A stretch of DNA of 64,000 bases, from positions 744,001 to 808,000 of the forward strand of contig JAFCMP010000501.1 of assembly GCA_017506865.1 (NCBI GenBank), in the 5' to 3' direction. The notes beneath the pieces were generated by a model. It did no database searches. It had not been told where the DNA came from and saw only the letters and a program-made list of their open reading frames with translations. The stretch's first letter is position 1; every line of letters starts with the position of its first letter. The position numbers and the translations under genes are program-made. Below, one piece after another: positions 11,624 to 24,100 of the stretch. The stretch is from Tribonema minus. Lineage: Eukaryota > Sar > Xanthophyceae > Tribonematales > Tribonemataceae.

Positions 11624-12709
11624 ACAGCGCACACGGGCGCGTGGCGTTTGCGGTTTTAAGAGCTGGTGTTGCTGCTGTGGAGTGAATTGGCAGCAGACGA
11701 GGGGCATGCAAGGGGGGCAAGGGGGGGAGCAAGCAGTTGCAGCTGACAGAACCCCTGCGCACCAAAAACGAGCTTACACCCATGGAGCCAGGGCAGGCTT
11801 GTCTAGCGGGGGAGAGCCTTTTCATTTCCTGTATGTCAGTGGCGGGAGTGGCATGGCAGGAAGTGATATGGTGTGTTAAATGTGTGTAGACTATGAGTAA
11901 GTTCAGGAGCGAGTAAGCAGCACTGCTGCCATCAGTGTCATGGGTGAGGATGGGGGTGTATGCTGGGTCAACAGGTGGGAATGGGGGGAATGCTGACCTA
12001 CAGGCAAGGAGGAGGCTTTGCAGTGCCATTTTAAGGCCTACATCATCATGCTGTGAATGTAGCGGCTGGTTTGCTGGCAGTGCATGAGTTCGCGGTGATA
12101 CGTCGTACATGCTAAGAGACGCACTGTACTTGAAAGCTGCTGCTGTTTCAATCTCCTGCTTCAACTTGTGACTCAGCCCTCAACTTGTGACTGCAACTGT
12201 TGACTCTCCACGACTTTCATGCGCAACGTCAATGTGTCGCTTTGGCTGGTGCTGGTGCGAGGCTGCTGTGTTGCGCTGTGCTGAACCCTACTGCTGGTCC
12301 CGCCTGCAGCTTGCTACTGATGTTGCTGCTTCTTCTCGATGTTGCTGCTTGACGATGCCCTTGGTGCCTGCACAGAAAGCACGAAGCCGAGCTGAGCGTT
12401 CGCGGCGTAATGACCCGCTCTTTGTGTGTGTCTGCCTTTGAGTGGCTCTTGCCCGTCTCATCGACGATGGCGACGTTAACTTGCCACGCCACACTCGAAT
12501 AAAAAAGCGTGCCATCGCGAGCAACAAACACCGCTGCGGCGGTTGGCGTTTACGTGGTGGTGCTGGACGAACTCGGCGGGCGCTCAAGCGCAAGTGCTCG
12601 GTGGTTGCGGTGGTCGCAAACGACAAAGCAGCGCGCAGAAAGGGTGTTTCCACATTGCTGCTAGGAGGGCGTGAGGGCGAAGCACGGAGAGGCGGCGGCC
12701 GCAGCTCCC
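11624..12709. other. Intergenic stretch with a GC-rich 3' half, no gene resolved
   Basis: Follows the stop of the coiled-coil gene. From about 12440 the composition turns coding-like (GC-rich) and open frames exist on both strands, for example minus-strand VFVARDGTLFYSSVAWQ near 12530. None could be spliced convincingly or matched to a family. It probably holds the 3' UTR of the upstream gene and the promoter or 5' UTR of the small gene at 12710. Confidence 0.4.
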
Positions 12710-13033
12710 ATGGGGGCAGCGGCGTCTATCAATGGTGGTACCCTCAGCGGTTGCTGTGGCCCGCAGCTACCACAACAGGCGCTGCCGCTGGCGCGTGCAT
12801 GCTCGGAGAGCGCGCTTGCGAAGCCGCACCATCGCGCGTGTGGCATCGAAATGCAGTCCGAGCAGCACTTGGAACACCACCTGTCCTTGCGCGAGTTTTT
12901 ACAAGAGTCCAATCACTTGCACAGGCACGTGTCGCTGAGAGAGTTCTTGCAAGAAACAGCAGCCGCAGCCACTGACTTGCACTGCACACAGAGCATTACA
13001 GTTGATTTTGTACAGCATGCGTGCACAGCATAA
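12710..13033 (+). CDS. Small candidate N-myristoylated protein with a duplicated SLREFLQE motif
   Basis: Intronless 107-aa frame ending in TAA. The ATG at 12710 has a good context (CCCATGG) and gives MGAAASINGG, which fits the N-myristoylation rule (Gly2, small residue at 3, Ser6). A Cys pair follows (LSGCCGP), as in dually acylated membrane proteins. The octapeptide SLREFLQE appears at residues 59-66 and 75-82, DNA 12884-12907 and 12932-12955, a 48-bp step. The two DNA copies differ at seven bases and all seven changes are synonymous, which argues for selection on protein. His-rich spacers (HLEHHL, HLHRHV) surround the motifs. Family and function are unknown. Competing frames overlap (one starts at 12442), so this is a candidate. 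It converges on NUP88. Confidence 0.5.
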   Translation: MGAAASINGGTLSGCCGPQLPQQALPLARACSESALAKPHHRACGIEMQSEQHLEHHLSLREFLQESNHLHRHVSLREFLQETAAAATDLHCTQSITVDFVQHACTA

Positions 13034-13320
13034 ATTGTAAAGAAACCATCTCCGCAGTGCAGCTTCCAGCAATGGGGTGTGCGAGCAGTACGCTGCTCGG
13101 GCAGACGGCGCAACAGAAGAGCTGTGACATCAGCATCAGCAGACTCGACATGCACAACAATCAAATGTATACATTCTGTTTGTCTCTGTGGACGGACGTG
13201 CTCGGTGTGCGCACATTGTGTGTGTGTGTTGCTGCTGCTCGTTGCTTGTTGTTGGTGCCCTATATCAGTCATATCACTGCGTGCCGTGCTCAACAGCATC
13301 CGCCTACAGCCACTGTGCAG

Positions 13321-16300
13321 CTACGAAAGCGCAACGCCCTTGAGACCGTCGCGCACTTGGTGGAGCTTCTGCGAGCTCTGCTGCAGGTGCTGAGCCTCAT
13401 CGCGCAGCAACGCAACAAGCGTGGAGTGCTGCTGCTGGGTCAGCTTGAGCCCCTGGCCGCTGCTAGCGAGTGCTGCATCCTCAGCAGCGGCTTCGTCCGT
13501 GGCGACTTGCTTGAGGCGCTGCACAATCTGCCCCCACCGCGCGCGCTGTGATTGCCACCGCTGCAGCTCTGCTTCGTACGCCGCTTCAGCAGATGTGCGC
13601 CGCGGTTGCAGCGTCTGCGGTGGAGGAGCAGATAGGGCGACGCCATTGGTGGTCAATAGGTGGTATGCTGCAATATTTGCAGTTGCATGTCGCTGCAGAC
13701 ACAACGATGCGTGAAGCCGGTATAAATGGCAGTCGAAGCAGTTTCATTCCGGGAAACTGCTGTCACCACACCCCGCGCGCGGGTGCACAAGTCTGCAAAT
13801 TCGGCAGGCGCTTGGACTCTCTCAGGCGCATGATGATCATGCGCAGCCAGCGATCTTGAAGCCATAAGGGCACGAACAGCACACAGCTGTAAGCAGAGAT
13901 CATGACGTGTGTAGTTCTGGTGTGACGGTGAGATGTCTAGGCCTGCAGGCGAGCAGTAGGCCGCTGCAGCTTGCACGCTGACAAATGCAGACAATGAGCA
14001 CTGCAGGTGACAAGTATACCTATATAAAGGGGCGTTGGCATGCAACGGCACTGGCACAGAGAAAGGAACATGTACTTCGAAGTATGCAATGCAAGCGTAC
14101 GAAACTCGGCTTCACCTGCACAGTTGCTGGTATCACCAGCTTGTGCTGAACGAGTGTCAATTGCAAGAGAGTCTCATGCGTCAAACGATGACCGTAAAAC
14201 AAAGGATTCTGGCAGTTACAGTACCTGTGCCATGCTGAGAGCCTCTGCGGCCCGTGCCAGCAGGTTTTCGCTGAGTTCCTCCACATCGGCTTGCTTTTGA
14301 AGCAGCGCCGCTTGCTTGGCGGCTGCCTGTGCCAGTAGCTCCTCCAGTTGCCGCAGCTGCTGGTGCTGGTACTGATGAGCGTCCACCAGCACGTGCATGC
14401 GACGCAACGCGGCCACCTGAATTCAAGAACACATTCACATTCATGAATCATTCATGTTGGTACGTTCATGATCAAGTACTGGCTCTTGGGTGCGTTAGTA
14501 CCCATTGCCGTTGCGTAAGGGGTGGTGACTAAACACACAGATCTCTGTTTGCAGCAGCAGCGCTACTACTGCTAGCTTCATAGCGACGCACCCATGCTCG
14601 TTACAGCGCATGGGCAAAACCATGCACCTTCATAACCACGAGGGCGCCACCCGCGCCACCACGTGTGCTATTGGCGACAACAGCAATGCTGCATGCACGC
14701 CTTAGATGACGGAAACGTTGAGCACTGCCACACAACCTTCAAGTAGCAGCTGAAAGCCGCACCGTCAATGACTCCAAGTACGCTGGGAGCACCCATCACT
14801 TCGAAACCATCGAGACATTGCATTGTGCACGACTGAGCTTTGTACCCGGTGGTAGGAGTACTATGTGTGCGTCTTAGGGTTAGGGTTAGTATAGTGCATA
14901 CATGAGCTTCGTACCTGTGCAGCCTCCAATGTGGCCAGCGCACCCTCCTGCAGCGCCTCGCTGGCCTGCATGAGCGCTGTCACAGCAGCCTCATCCCCCT
15001 CGTCCACCCTCCTGCCCGCAACCGCTGCGTCCACGCCCTGCATCAGTGCTCGACTTCGCCTCAGCGCGCCGTCAATGTCCTGGCATGCCACGGCCAGAAC
15101 CTCTTGGTAGGGCTGCGTCATGTCGCCCGCCGCAGCTGCTAGCCGCGCGGCGCTGGAGGGGGGCTGCAGCTCCTGCAGCTTGCTGGTCAGCTGCCGCAGC
15201 GATGAGAGTCGCAAAGGCATAGCGCACGTCAAGAGAGCTAAAACATGCACTAAGAGCACGTTAGACTGCGCGATAGGCGGTCGCATGGCGCGCTAACCTG
15301 CGCGTAACGGTGGCCAGCACAGCAGCTAATCTTAACCGTGACCCTAATCTAAGCCTTGGCAGCATACAAGAGAGGGCATTGACGCGCTTGTTCATTCTGT
15401 GCAGCTGTAGTGGCGAACTCACAGAAGCTGACTACAGTTCACTGCTCGGCAGCCAAGTCATCCGACAACGCTGTACAGAACATCGATCTGCATCGCTGGA
15501 TTGACATGGCGCCACTTGATGGCATGACATCAAATCGAGCAATGGAGCAATTGAAATGCAGATCGAACGCCCGTGATACATCACTTGTAGAGCGAGGCCC
15601 CTTTAAGCTGCTGTAGTCATACAGCGGGGCGCAATTTGTACATTGTGCAAGTTTGTTTGTGCCAAGTTGTGCTGACAAGATCCAAGCTGGGCCATGAAAT
15701 TCATAGCATATGGATCATATGAGATCGTCATCTATGCTGCCATGGCCCGCATTATTGCACTGTCATCTCCTCACCTTCGCCTCTGCCTCTGCTTGTGCGG
15801 CAACAGCGGTGATGTTGATGATCTCCATAGCTCCCCCTGTCTCCCGCGTCAGCATGAGGTGCCCAAGCACCGGTGTTGCTAGCACTGCAGCACCCACTAA
15901 TGTAGAGCTGGTCTCCGGCGCGACTTGCCCAATTTCCACCACGACACTGCACATAATGCAAGGCACGGCATTGTGTAATGATGAGCCAATATGGTGCACG
16001 CGTTGGATTGTGCGTGATAGGATTCATGCAGTGAAACAAGGCCCAACAGCATGACGGTTGAGGGCGAGGTTTACCTTGCAGAGGTAAAGCGCCCAGGCAC
16101 ATGGTGCGCATGGGCAAAGACCGGGGATCAACGTTCAGAACTGAAGCCAGTCAGACACCCAGTGTTGAAAGTGACCAAGTGCTGTTGACTTGAACTGCAA
16201 CCGAGGTTAGCACAAGGAGCGGTGCGGCTGAAGTTATCAATGTGCAATGTGGCTCGCTGCGCCAACTGCTGTGGTCTGGGTGCTCCCACGCTACCTTCTG

Positions 16301-19300
16301 CCACTAGTAGCGAAGAAGGCCGCCAAACTTGAAGTTGAAGTTGTGGAAGCTGACCATCGCACCTTGTGCTACCACAAGGACAACATTGAAGGAACGCCAG
16401 CGCCATATGCACCACAAGCGACGTAGCAGTTGCAATATGCTGCCAATGCCAATGCTCAACTATAGTCCCAATAAAACACTCCCAAAGCTACGAGACGCCA
16501 CTCCCTTTGGCAGTGGGCTTGTGAGCCACTGCTCACAATAGTCAGAAATGGCAACAAATGTGCACATACCGGTATCAACACACCATACCACTATCACTTG
16601 AATCACCTGCTGCCGCATTGACGAGCACCAGAAACCCAAGAGCATTGCCATCTTCAACTTGCACTTGCCTCTTCTCCAAGTCACCCAGACCATCGGGCAC
16701 AAGCCCCCCCCGCGCGCCTGGCGCAGGCGTGCTATACAGCTGCCTGCCCCCCCCTACCCCCTGCCCTTGGCCTGTCTCTGCCGCCAGCTTGGTGGGCACG
16801 GCCTGGCACCACTGCCGCAGCTGCTCCAGGCACTTCAGGCGCAGCATGACTATCCTGTGTGGCAGCACCACGTGCATGGTGTCCTGATCACAGGGGTCCA
16901 CAAGCTGAGCCAGGAGCAGCGGCGGCGGCAGCGGCGGCGGCAGCGGCGGCGGCAGCGGCGGCAGCAGCATGTCAGTAGCATGGATTGCTGGCAAAGTGCA
17001 TGGCAGTGAGCATGTCAAAGTTGAAGTTGAAGGCAGTTCAGATCACACCTACATGCATATTGACTCATTGCAGCCGGTTGCTGACCACAACATCGCCAAG
17101 CCGCATGTGTAGCAGGTGATGGATGTGTAGCCGGGCGATGTGAAGATCATAGTCTAGGTTGTGCGGATCTGATCTGGTCCAGAACAGAGGCCACAAGAAG
17201 TGACTGAGACCTTTGATGACAGTGTTTGAGGTCTGTGGCATGAGCAGACTGTGACTTTGATGCAGCTGAGAGCATGCCAAGGTCCGCATGCACTTGTGCA
17301 CTTCATGCTTCAAGCAGTCAGTGGAGCGTGCAACGCATCACTCCAATCAGTACTAGAACCACTACAACACCAACAGACGCTCCAGGCAGTTACACCTACA
17401 GTTACAGCGCGCCATCTGCTCACCAGCATGGGGCCGCCGCTGCCGCCGCCACCGCAGCCGCTTGCCTCGCCAGCATCCTGTAGCGTGATGCACTCCACCA
17501 CCACAGACTGCGTCATCAACCTCCTCTCCTCCGGGCCCTCAGAGTCAATGCGCTCGGCCCACTGCGGCTGCGGTCCGCCTATCAGCAGCAGCACGTCCAC
17601 GTGCCCCGATGTGAACGCTCTTGCTAGGGCTACGCTGCCGCCGAGGGGGCCGTCTTTGTCCGCCACTAGCCCCCCGTGAGGCCCGGTGAGGTGTGCCAGC
17701 GAGCAGGCAACGGTTGCTGAGCTGCTGATTTCTTCCGCCAGGGCGTCTGCTGACTGTTGCACTGTGCACACCTGGTAGCGTCAACAAAGAGAGGAGCAGA
17801 TGTACTGCAGCAGTTACACTTCCGTAACGGCGAGCGTGCGCCAGCGGCTGCACTAGTGACATGCTTCCACTTCCGGAATTGTGAAGTTATATGCAAGTGT
17901 ACGCTGTAGTGAAGGCAGCACTTCACACTGCCTGTCATTATCTGATGATACAGGGGCTGAGTGACCTGGCACAGTTGATTGGTATGGAGCATGGTGCATG
18001 GTCCTCAGACTGAAGCACACACTGCATCAAAACCAGCGGTACCAGGCGTGACATCTTCAAGAAGTGACTCTCCAGCTAGTAGTGCGTGAAAAGAGTATTG
18101 CGCCTTACTCTGCTGAAAATGGACTGCCGTCTGCATGGAATGCCTACTGCATCTGCGCCGTGCAAATCTATCTGCTATCTGTCAACAAGTATATGATGGC
18201 ATCACGCATGCATGGCGGCACAAAGTGCACAGCAGATGTGTACACCGCGGCCGTGCGCATGAACCACATTTCTGTGCTAGTGAGCGCTGACCACTCTTTT
18301 TATGGAAATGGTTCCAAATGAGACTGGTGCAAAACCAATGAAACTCGCCCAGATCCCTGTACTGCCATCTGTGGTTGAGACATGCTGCGGCTTGCTGATC
18401 GCATGCGCCCATCACCAGCAAAAGCAGCTGCAAACACGGCAGCACGTAAGCATGCACGTATACTTACCCGTGCCTGCGATATCAACATGTAGCCGCCCAT
18501 AACCTGAAAAGCCATGCTACTAATACACTAAAAAAAAAACAATGACTTAGCTTGAACCATTGGCACAGTGTGACGTGACCACTCACCTGGTCTTGCAGCG
18601 TTGGCAGGTTCGCATGCAGGTGCTCCGCCTTGCTGACTTGCACCCACCCCCCTCTTCCACGCCCCCCCCTCTCCCCCGCGCCCTGACCGCTGCTCCTGCG
18701 CATCCTTCCCGCCGTGCGTCTCTCTGCGCTCCCAAACTGCAGCGGCAACAGGGCAGTTCATGACAAAGTTGCAGCATGAGCGGTATGTAGGCACATGTTG
18801 TCAATGGGCATGCTGATGCATTGACTTTGCAGTGCCAGCAGCAACTTCGCAGCTCCGTCCGTGCCCGAGAACCCTGAATATGTGCACATGAACACTTCTT
18901 CAAATATGCACACAAACGCAGTGCATGCCTCTCTCACAAATGGCAGGGCATTGCAAAAGCCTGATGAAGCGTGCCATGCGCTGCAATGGCCTGCTGGTTT
19001 GTTGCACTTATGTCAGCTACAGGATCCACGCTGCTGAGCACCGACGCGCACGAGCGTGAGGTAAACAGAACGAAGATCATCGCAGCCTCCCGATATCCTT
19101 CCCATTTCAGCGGAGTGGGTAGGTATTACAAATGCATGCTCTGAGCAGTGAGCGCGAACATAGTCAGGTCAGGCGTATGATCCTAATGACTCACTCACCA
19201 GAGTCCTCTGAGGCCCCGATCTTACTGGCGATACCCGCACGTCTGTAGCCTCCTCACTGCTGTAGCCATTGCCACCGCCCAGAGAGAGGCCAAACACGTT

Positions 19301-20983
19301 TGTGATCCAATCCCACTGGTCCTGAAGTATGCGCTTTTCATTCCATCGCGTCTGCTGCGCCCCTGAGCTGGACTGCTCCACGCGGCCGCTGTTGTCTGCA
19401 GGCTGTGACTCAGGCAGCATGCAAATTGCTGTGTTAGTGACGGCATTGCGGAGAGCTTGCTGTCATTATAACGCGAGGCACTCAGCTACAAGCACCAGAC
19501 TCTGGAGAATACTAAGAAGAAGAATGAAGGAAAGTTGCCCAGGATAATTCCCTTTGCCCAATGCAGGTAGCGTTTGATCACCCATGAACCCATCATGAAC
19601 CCATTAACGCCTGCACGTTGCTTTGTGGAAGCAGTGAGAGCCAAGGAAGTCTTCAGTGCGTATGCTGCAGGCCTGTGATGACTTGCACGCCAGTTGCATG
19701 CACACAAACATGTACACAGGCGTACCTGTCCAACACCAGTGGCTTCCAGCTCGTCTATCTGGTCCTCAATCGACGACAGCAGGTCCACCTGCAAGAGCGC
19801 AGCATTACAGTACGTCAGAGTTGAGTCACAGGGCTTGGCACAGGAGTCTCTATGTACCTACTCCCGGAATAGTACACAGCAGCATGTCATACAGATGCGC
19901 CTGCCTTTGCAGCGGGCTTGCTAGTTTCCACATCCGTGGACTGAATATTAAAAGGGGTGGGTGTCAGGGGGGCTTGCTAGTTTCCACATCCGCGGACTTA
20001 GTGTTGACTGGGGTGGGTGTCAGGGCATTACAACTGCCAGTCACATGACCACCGTTGAACGTCACTGATCACAACGCCCTGTCATTTGCACTCTTGTTTC
20101 ACCTGCTAAGGTCGCAGCATATGGAAGCTGCTCATCTCTTAAATCTGGCAGGCATACAAGCATACGGCACTGATAGCTGCAATTTTGCACTCACCACAAC
20201 AGCTCGTGGTGACGTGGCATCCTCAGGCACCACAGGGCACAGCACTGAAATGTCCCCGTTGTGATCCAAAATGTACGCTGCAAACCGGTCCCACCCGCTA
20301 TCGCCATTGCCAAAGCTTATTGCGGTCAGGTTGGGTTCGTCAAAATTCAGCTGGCCGAGCATGAGCTTTTGCGTTGGCTTGACAGGTCCGCCATGAGCTC
20401 CTTTTGGCAGGTTTGCCAGGCAGTACAGCAGGAGTTGCGGCTCGATCGTACGGCAGTCCACAAGAAGTGCCACGCAGCCGCCAGAGCTCATGGGGTGCCA
20501 TTTAGCATCCACTATTGGCCCGCCAAGATCATCCACAGCATATCCCGACAAGTCTGTCAGCTCGAAGCCATCTTCTTTGCGTGTGCTGCTGCTCGCCGAG
20601 CGCTCCGGCAGTCGTATGTCACCAAATCTGCTCCTGTGAGGTAGCTTCACTAGCGCTGCATAATATTCCCCCCAGACCAGCAAGCTTTCCCCGTCAGGTG
20701 CAAACTCGAGCCCTGAAATGGCAATGTCGGGGGGTATTGAAGGCCGACTTGTGGATCCTTGGGGCGGTTCGAAGACGACATGCAGCAGACCGGAGTTGTC
20801 GGTTGCTGCAAGGTTGACATAGATCAGTTCGTTGTGGTCAGCGAGCAGAAACACATCGCTCCACTCGTTCACAGCCAGCAGCTGGCGCGGTTGTGCTAAG
20901 GGATCGGTGAGCCGCGGAGCTTTAACGTGCTGCAGCTCTTCCAGCAGTTGTCGTTGCTGAAGATCTCTCGCCATTGGTGGCAC
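13321..20983 (-). CDS. NUP88: Nucleoporin NUP88-like
   Basis: Twelve minus-strand exons: 20983-20195, 19788-19726, 19402-19199, 18736-18587, 18503-18468, 17771-17396, 16987-16607, 16349-16295, 15946-15775, 15190-14915, 14416-14225 and 13614-13321 (TAG); phases close to 995 aa. NUP88 forms the cytoplasmic-face pore subcomplex with NUP214/NUP62 and works in export. Exon one gives the beta-propeller: ISGLEFAPDGESLLVWGEYYA, VDAKWHPMSSGGCVALL, and GWDRFAAYILDHNGDI followed by VLCPVVP, the classic plant/animal NUP88 motif. Then come VSKAEHLHANLPTLQDQ and a 12-codon exon, VMGGYMLISQAR. DTMHVVLPHRIVMLRLKCL matches the family's GVH..W motif. The last three exons form the C-terminal coiled coil. Exons 6-8 (17771-16295) and the 15190 acceptor are the least certain; they were set mainly by phase. 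It is longer than the human protein (about 740 aa). Confidence 0.87.
16919..16966 (-). repeat. 12-bp tandem repeat coding for LPPP in NUP88
   Basis: GGCGGCGGCAGC-type units repeat about four times. On the minus strand they read in frame as Leu-Pro-Pro-Pro repeats just before LLLAQLVDPCDQD of NUP88. They may instead lie in the intron if a later acceptor is used. Confidence 0.75.
19914..20025 (+). repeat. Two-copy 56-bp tandem repeat in NUP88 intron 1
   Basis: GGGCTTGCTAGTTTCCACAT begins at 19914 and 19970. Each copy ends in GGGGTGGGTGTCAGGG. The two are nearly identical apart from a short middle segment. Confidence 0.9.
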
Positions 20984-21128
20984 CGCAGCCGACAGCTTGT
21001 TTGGCTACCGACTGCAATGCAGGTCGGCCAGGATGTTGGCTTTGAGGGCGCGCTTTTGTCAGGCAACTTCACCCAGGAAGTTGGTTGCGATTTGAAGTTT
21101 GAAGTTTTGGGGGAGCCGAGCCAGAAAG
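20984..21128. promoter_or_regulatory. Shared 145-bp divergent promoter region (NUP88 / SET gene)
   Basis: The start codons of NUP88 (20983, -) and the SET-domain gene (21129, +) are only 145 bp apart, so the core promoters must overlap. A duplicated TTGAAGTTT element lies at about 21093-21110. No TATA box is seen. Confidence 0.45.
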
Positions 21129-24100
21129 ATGAGGCTCTGCGCGGCCGCTGCTGTGGCATGCGCGGTATGCGGAGCTGCTCTTGCGTTCGTGACGCCACCA
21201 CATGCAGCTACAGCTGTGCAACGCCAACAGCATCAGCGGCAACAATCATGCACACTCCACATGGCAGCCAAGAAGCCTGCAAAGAAGCAAGCTGCAACGA
21301 AGATCAGCCTCAGAGGCTTCGGTGGCACTGCTGCTAAACCATCAAAAGAGGCTGCAGCAGCTGGCTCTGCGGGGGACGGCACGCTGATTCGTGACGCGAG
21401 CACTCTGGCGCTTTATCAGTGGCTGGACAGTGCTGGCGTCGACATGAGAAAGATTGCAATCGCTGACTTCGGTGGGCTGAGGGGAGTGATGGCTCTTGAG
21501 GATATCAAGAAGGGGCAGTGCATTATAGAGGTGCCTGCGAAGTCTGCCATCGACCTGGGGGACGAGGGCACGGTGAGGGACGCACTTCAAGTTGAAGTTG
21601 ATGGGTGAGAGTGGGTCATGCTTGTATACTTGCTCCGACCATCAGTTCTGATTTGAAAGATTCACTTCTGCCGCCAGCAGATAATCGCCGCCCTACTGCC
21701 GGGTATAATTGAACCCCAGCCTCTTCACCGCACCACCGACCTCTGATTTCTTGACCTCACACGAGTGTTGTCAACTGTCGTTGTGCTGATGGCCAACCCC
21801 TAGGATCCCACAATGCCGGCGCTGGAGCTGCTGAAGGTCTGGTGCAACAGGGAGGGCCGCTGGAATGCATACCTTGACTCACTGCCACAGCCGGGCAGCC
21901 CTGACCTGACAACAACGGATTTCTTCACAGAGGCGGAACTGGCCATGCTGCAGTGGCCACCCGTTGTGGATGAAACGCGCAGACGCATTGCGGTGAGTGA
22001 TTTCGGTCATATTGTCGTTTGCTGAGCATGAGTTGATACCAGGCAGACAGACACCTGTGACATGCGTTTGAGATGATAGTCCTGCTACCGAGCGGCCTAT
22101 CCAACTCAACAAGGTGCTTGATTGGAAGAAATATATTCTGGCAGATGCAGCTAGATGCAACATACTAAATGGTCAATTGTGCTGATACGTCTGTAGTTTC
22201 TTCTTGCATTCTATATGAACAATGTGACCCACATAACAGCGCTGATGCCCTGCAATTAACTGCGCGTTCTTGCAATATATCTGCCGCACCCAGCAGTTGC
22301 ACATTGGATAGATGGGCATCAACCAGGCTCTATGCTGTTGAACCACCAACTAGTAGATGAATGAGAGGTTGCAAGTTGTTGCATTAACGTTGCACTGCTT
22401 GTAATTCCATCAATGTCTATTGCCGCATACATACAAAGTATACAAAGTAACACTTCAGTCACGAACATCTTTGGCACCTTCTGAAGACTGATACTTCATC
22501 TACACTGCCAAACCGTGATGATCACAGCAGCGCTCATCATACACCTGCATCATATGTGCAGCATGCTACATTAGACTGTGTTGCTAAGGCGTTGGAGCGT
22601 TGACCTGCTGTCGGTGTTCTGAGACTATGGTCAATGAAACTGTTTCTGGTCAAATCGAACGCAACTGTGCAATCAATGTCGGCACTTGATGTTGCCATGA
22701 TTCAGTTCGGAAAGTGCCAGTACATCAGCCTGGCTCGATCCCTCACCTAACCAAATTTCACCTAGGCTTCAACTGGTTGTGACCCTCCTGCCCTTGCTGC
22801 AGCTGTGCGAGAAGCTCTACGAAGACGTCATCAAGATGCAAGTGCAGATGGGCAGCGCTTTCAACGGAAAGCAGGTCACTGTTGAGGACCTCAAGTGAGT
22901 GACACTCGTCGGCTAGGTGCTTTCTACGGTTGACTCGTTTGACGGCTGTCATGACGATTGCAGATGCCATGCGGTAGCGCCATGTATGCCTAGCCTGTGT
23001 CAAGCGTATCCATTTTGCTGGCCTGCTCAGTGCTCATACCTCAGAGTTTATGTGGCAGTCGTCTTGCTCAAGCGATTCTGTTCAGGTATATTCAAAGACT
23101 ACTTCTCACTGCGTCTGCTCTGCTGCATGTGTTAGGTGGGCAGTCTTCATAGTGGTGAGCAGAGTTCTAACGGTGGTCCGTGGGGATGACGTGAGATTTG
23201 CCAAGCTGCTCATACCGGGCATCGACATGTTCAACCACGATGCATCCAGGTGAGCAATGCTCAAAGCAATGCCTACATACGGCGTTGTTTTTTAGGAGCA
23301 AAGAGCTGATGCAGTAGTGGTGCAATTGCGGTAGATGATTCTGTGGCCAGTGCACATGAAGGTACTGGCTTTTATGTCAGGCAGAATATAGATGTGATGC
23401 ACACAAGTGCAACGTACGCAAGCTGGCCTGATGGCTGAGCTCCGCAAGCAACTGCATCAACTGCAGTAATGCGAGGGCGTCAGAGGGCTTCAATGCTGTT
23501 TGAGACACGGGTTTGGATAACAGGACGACCCCTGTGAAGCCAGCATCAGCTTGTGGCTGCACCATGTTTGACAATGAGCGCAGCTGCACATGCACAGCAT
23601 TACCTCAGCTCTGAAGATTCACAGTCACTGATGAATCAATTGTGCGCATGGATGTATGCACAACATGATTCAGAAGAAAGAGCTCTGTCCTGTACATACA
23701 TGCCTGTGCATACATACAACTGTGTGACCAGGTCAGGGCACAAAGTGGTTGAAAACGGCATGGCATGTGACATCATATGGCAGTGCGCATGACAGAGGAT
23801 ACCATCCCTGGCACCATTCATAGTTGCTCATGGACGTACAATCACGTTTTTGCACAACATCTTTCCTCATACTTTCAAGCATATGTTAACCCAGTTCATT
23901 CGGCGGCCGTCTGTTGCTGTCTGCTGCTGCTCATGTCCATCTCTCACATTATGCGCCTGTACTCTATGTTTTGTTGTCACATATTGTTCGTATGTTTGCA
24001 GTAGTCGCGCACTTGCCGGACATGAGCAAAACACGCGTCTGTATGCATACTCATATGGACATGCAGCTTCACAACAATGCCCATGATTATCACTCACACC

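Noticed and set aside
12288..12975. Overlapping basic open frames on both strands (plus from 12442, minus from 12653)
   Set aside because: Arg/Ala/Gly-rich translations typical of GC-rich DNA. They lack the synonymous-repeat evidence that supports the 12710 frame.
17065..17313. Possible additional NUP88 exon (minus strand, SHFLWPLFW.., LHIHHLLHMRLGD)
   Set aside because: Flanking exons 17771-17396 and 16987-16607 join in phase and cover the corresponding NUP88 segment without it.
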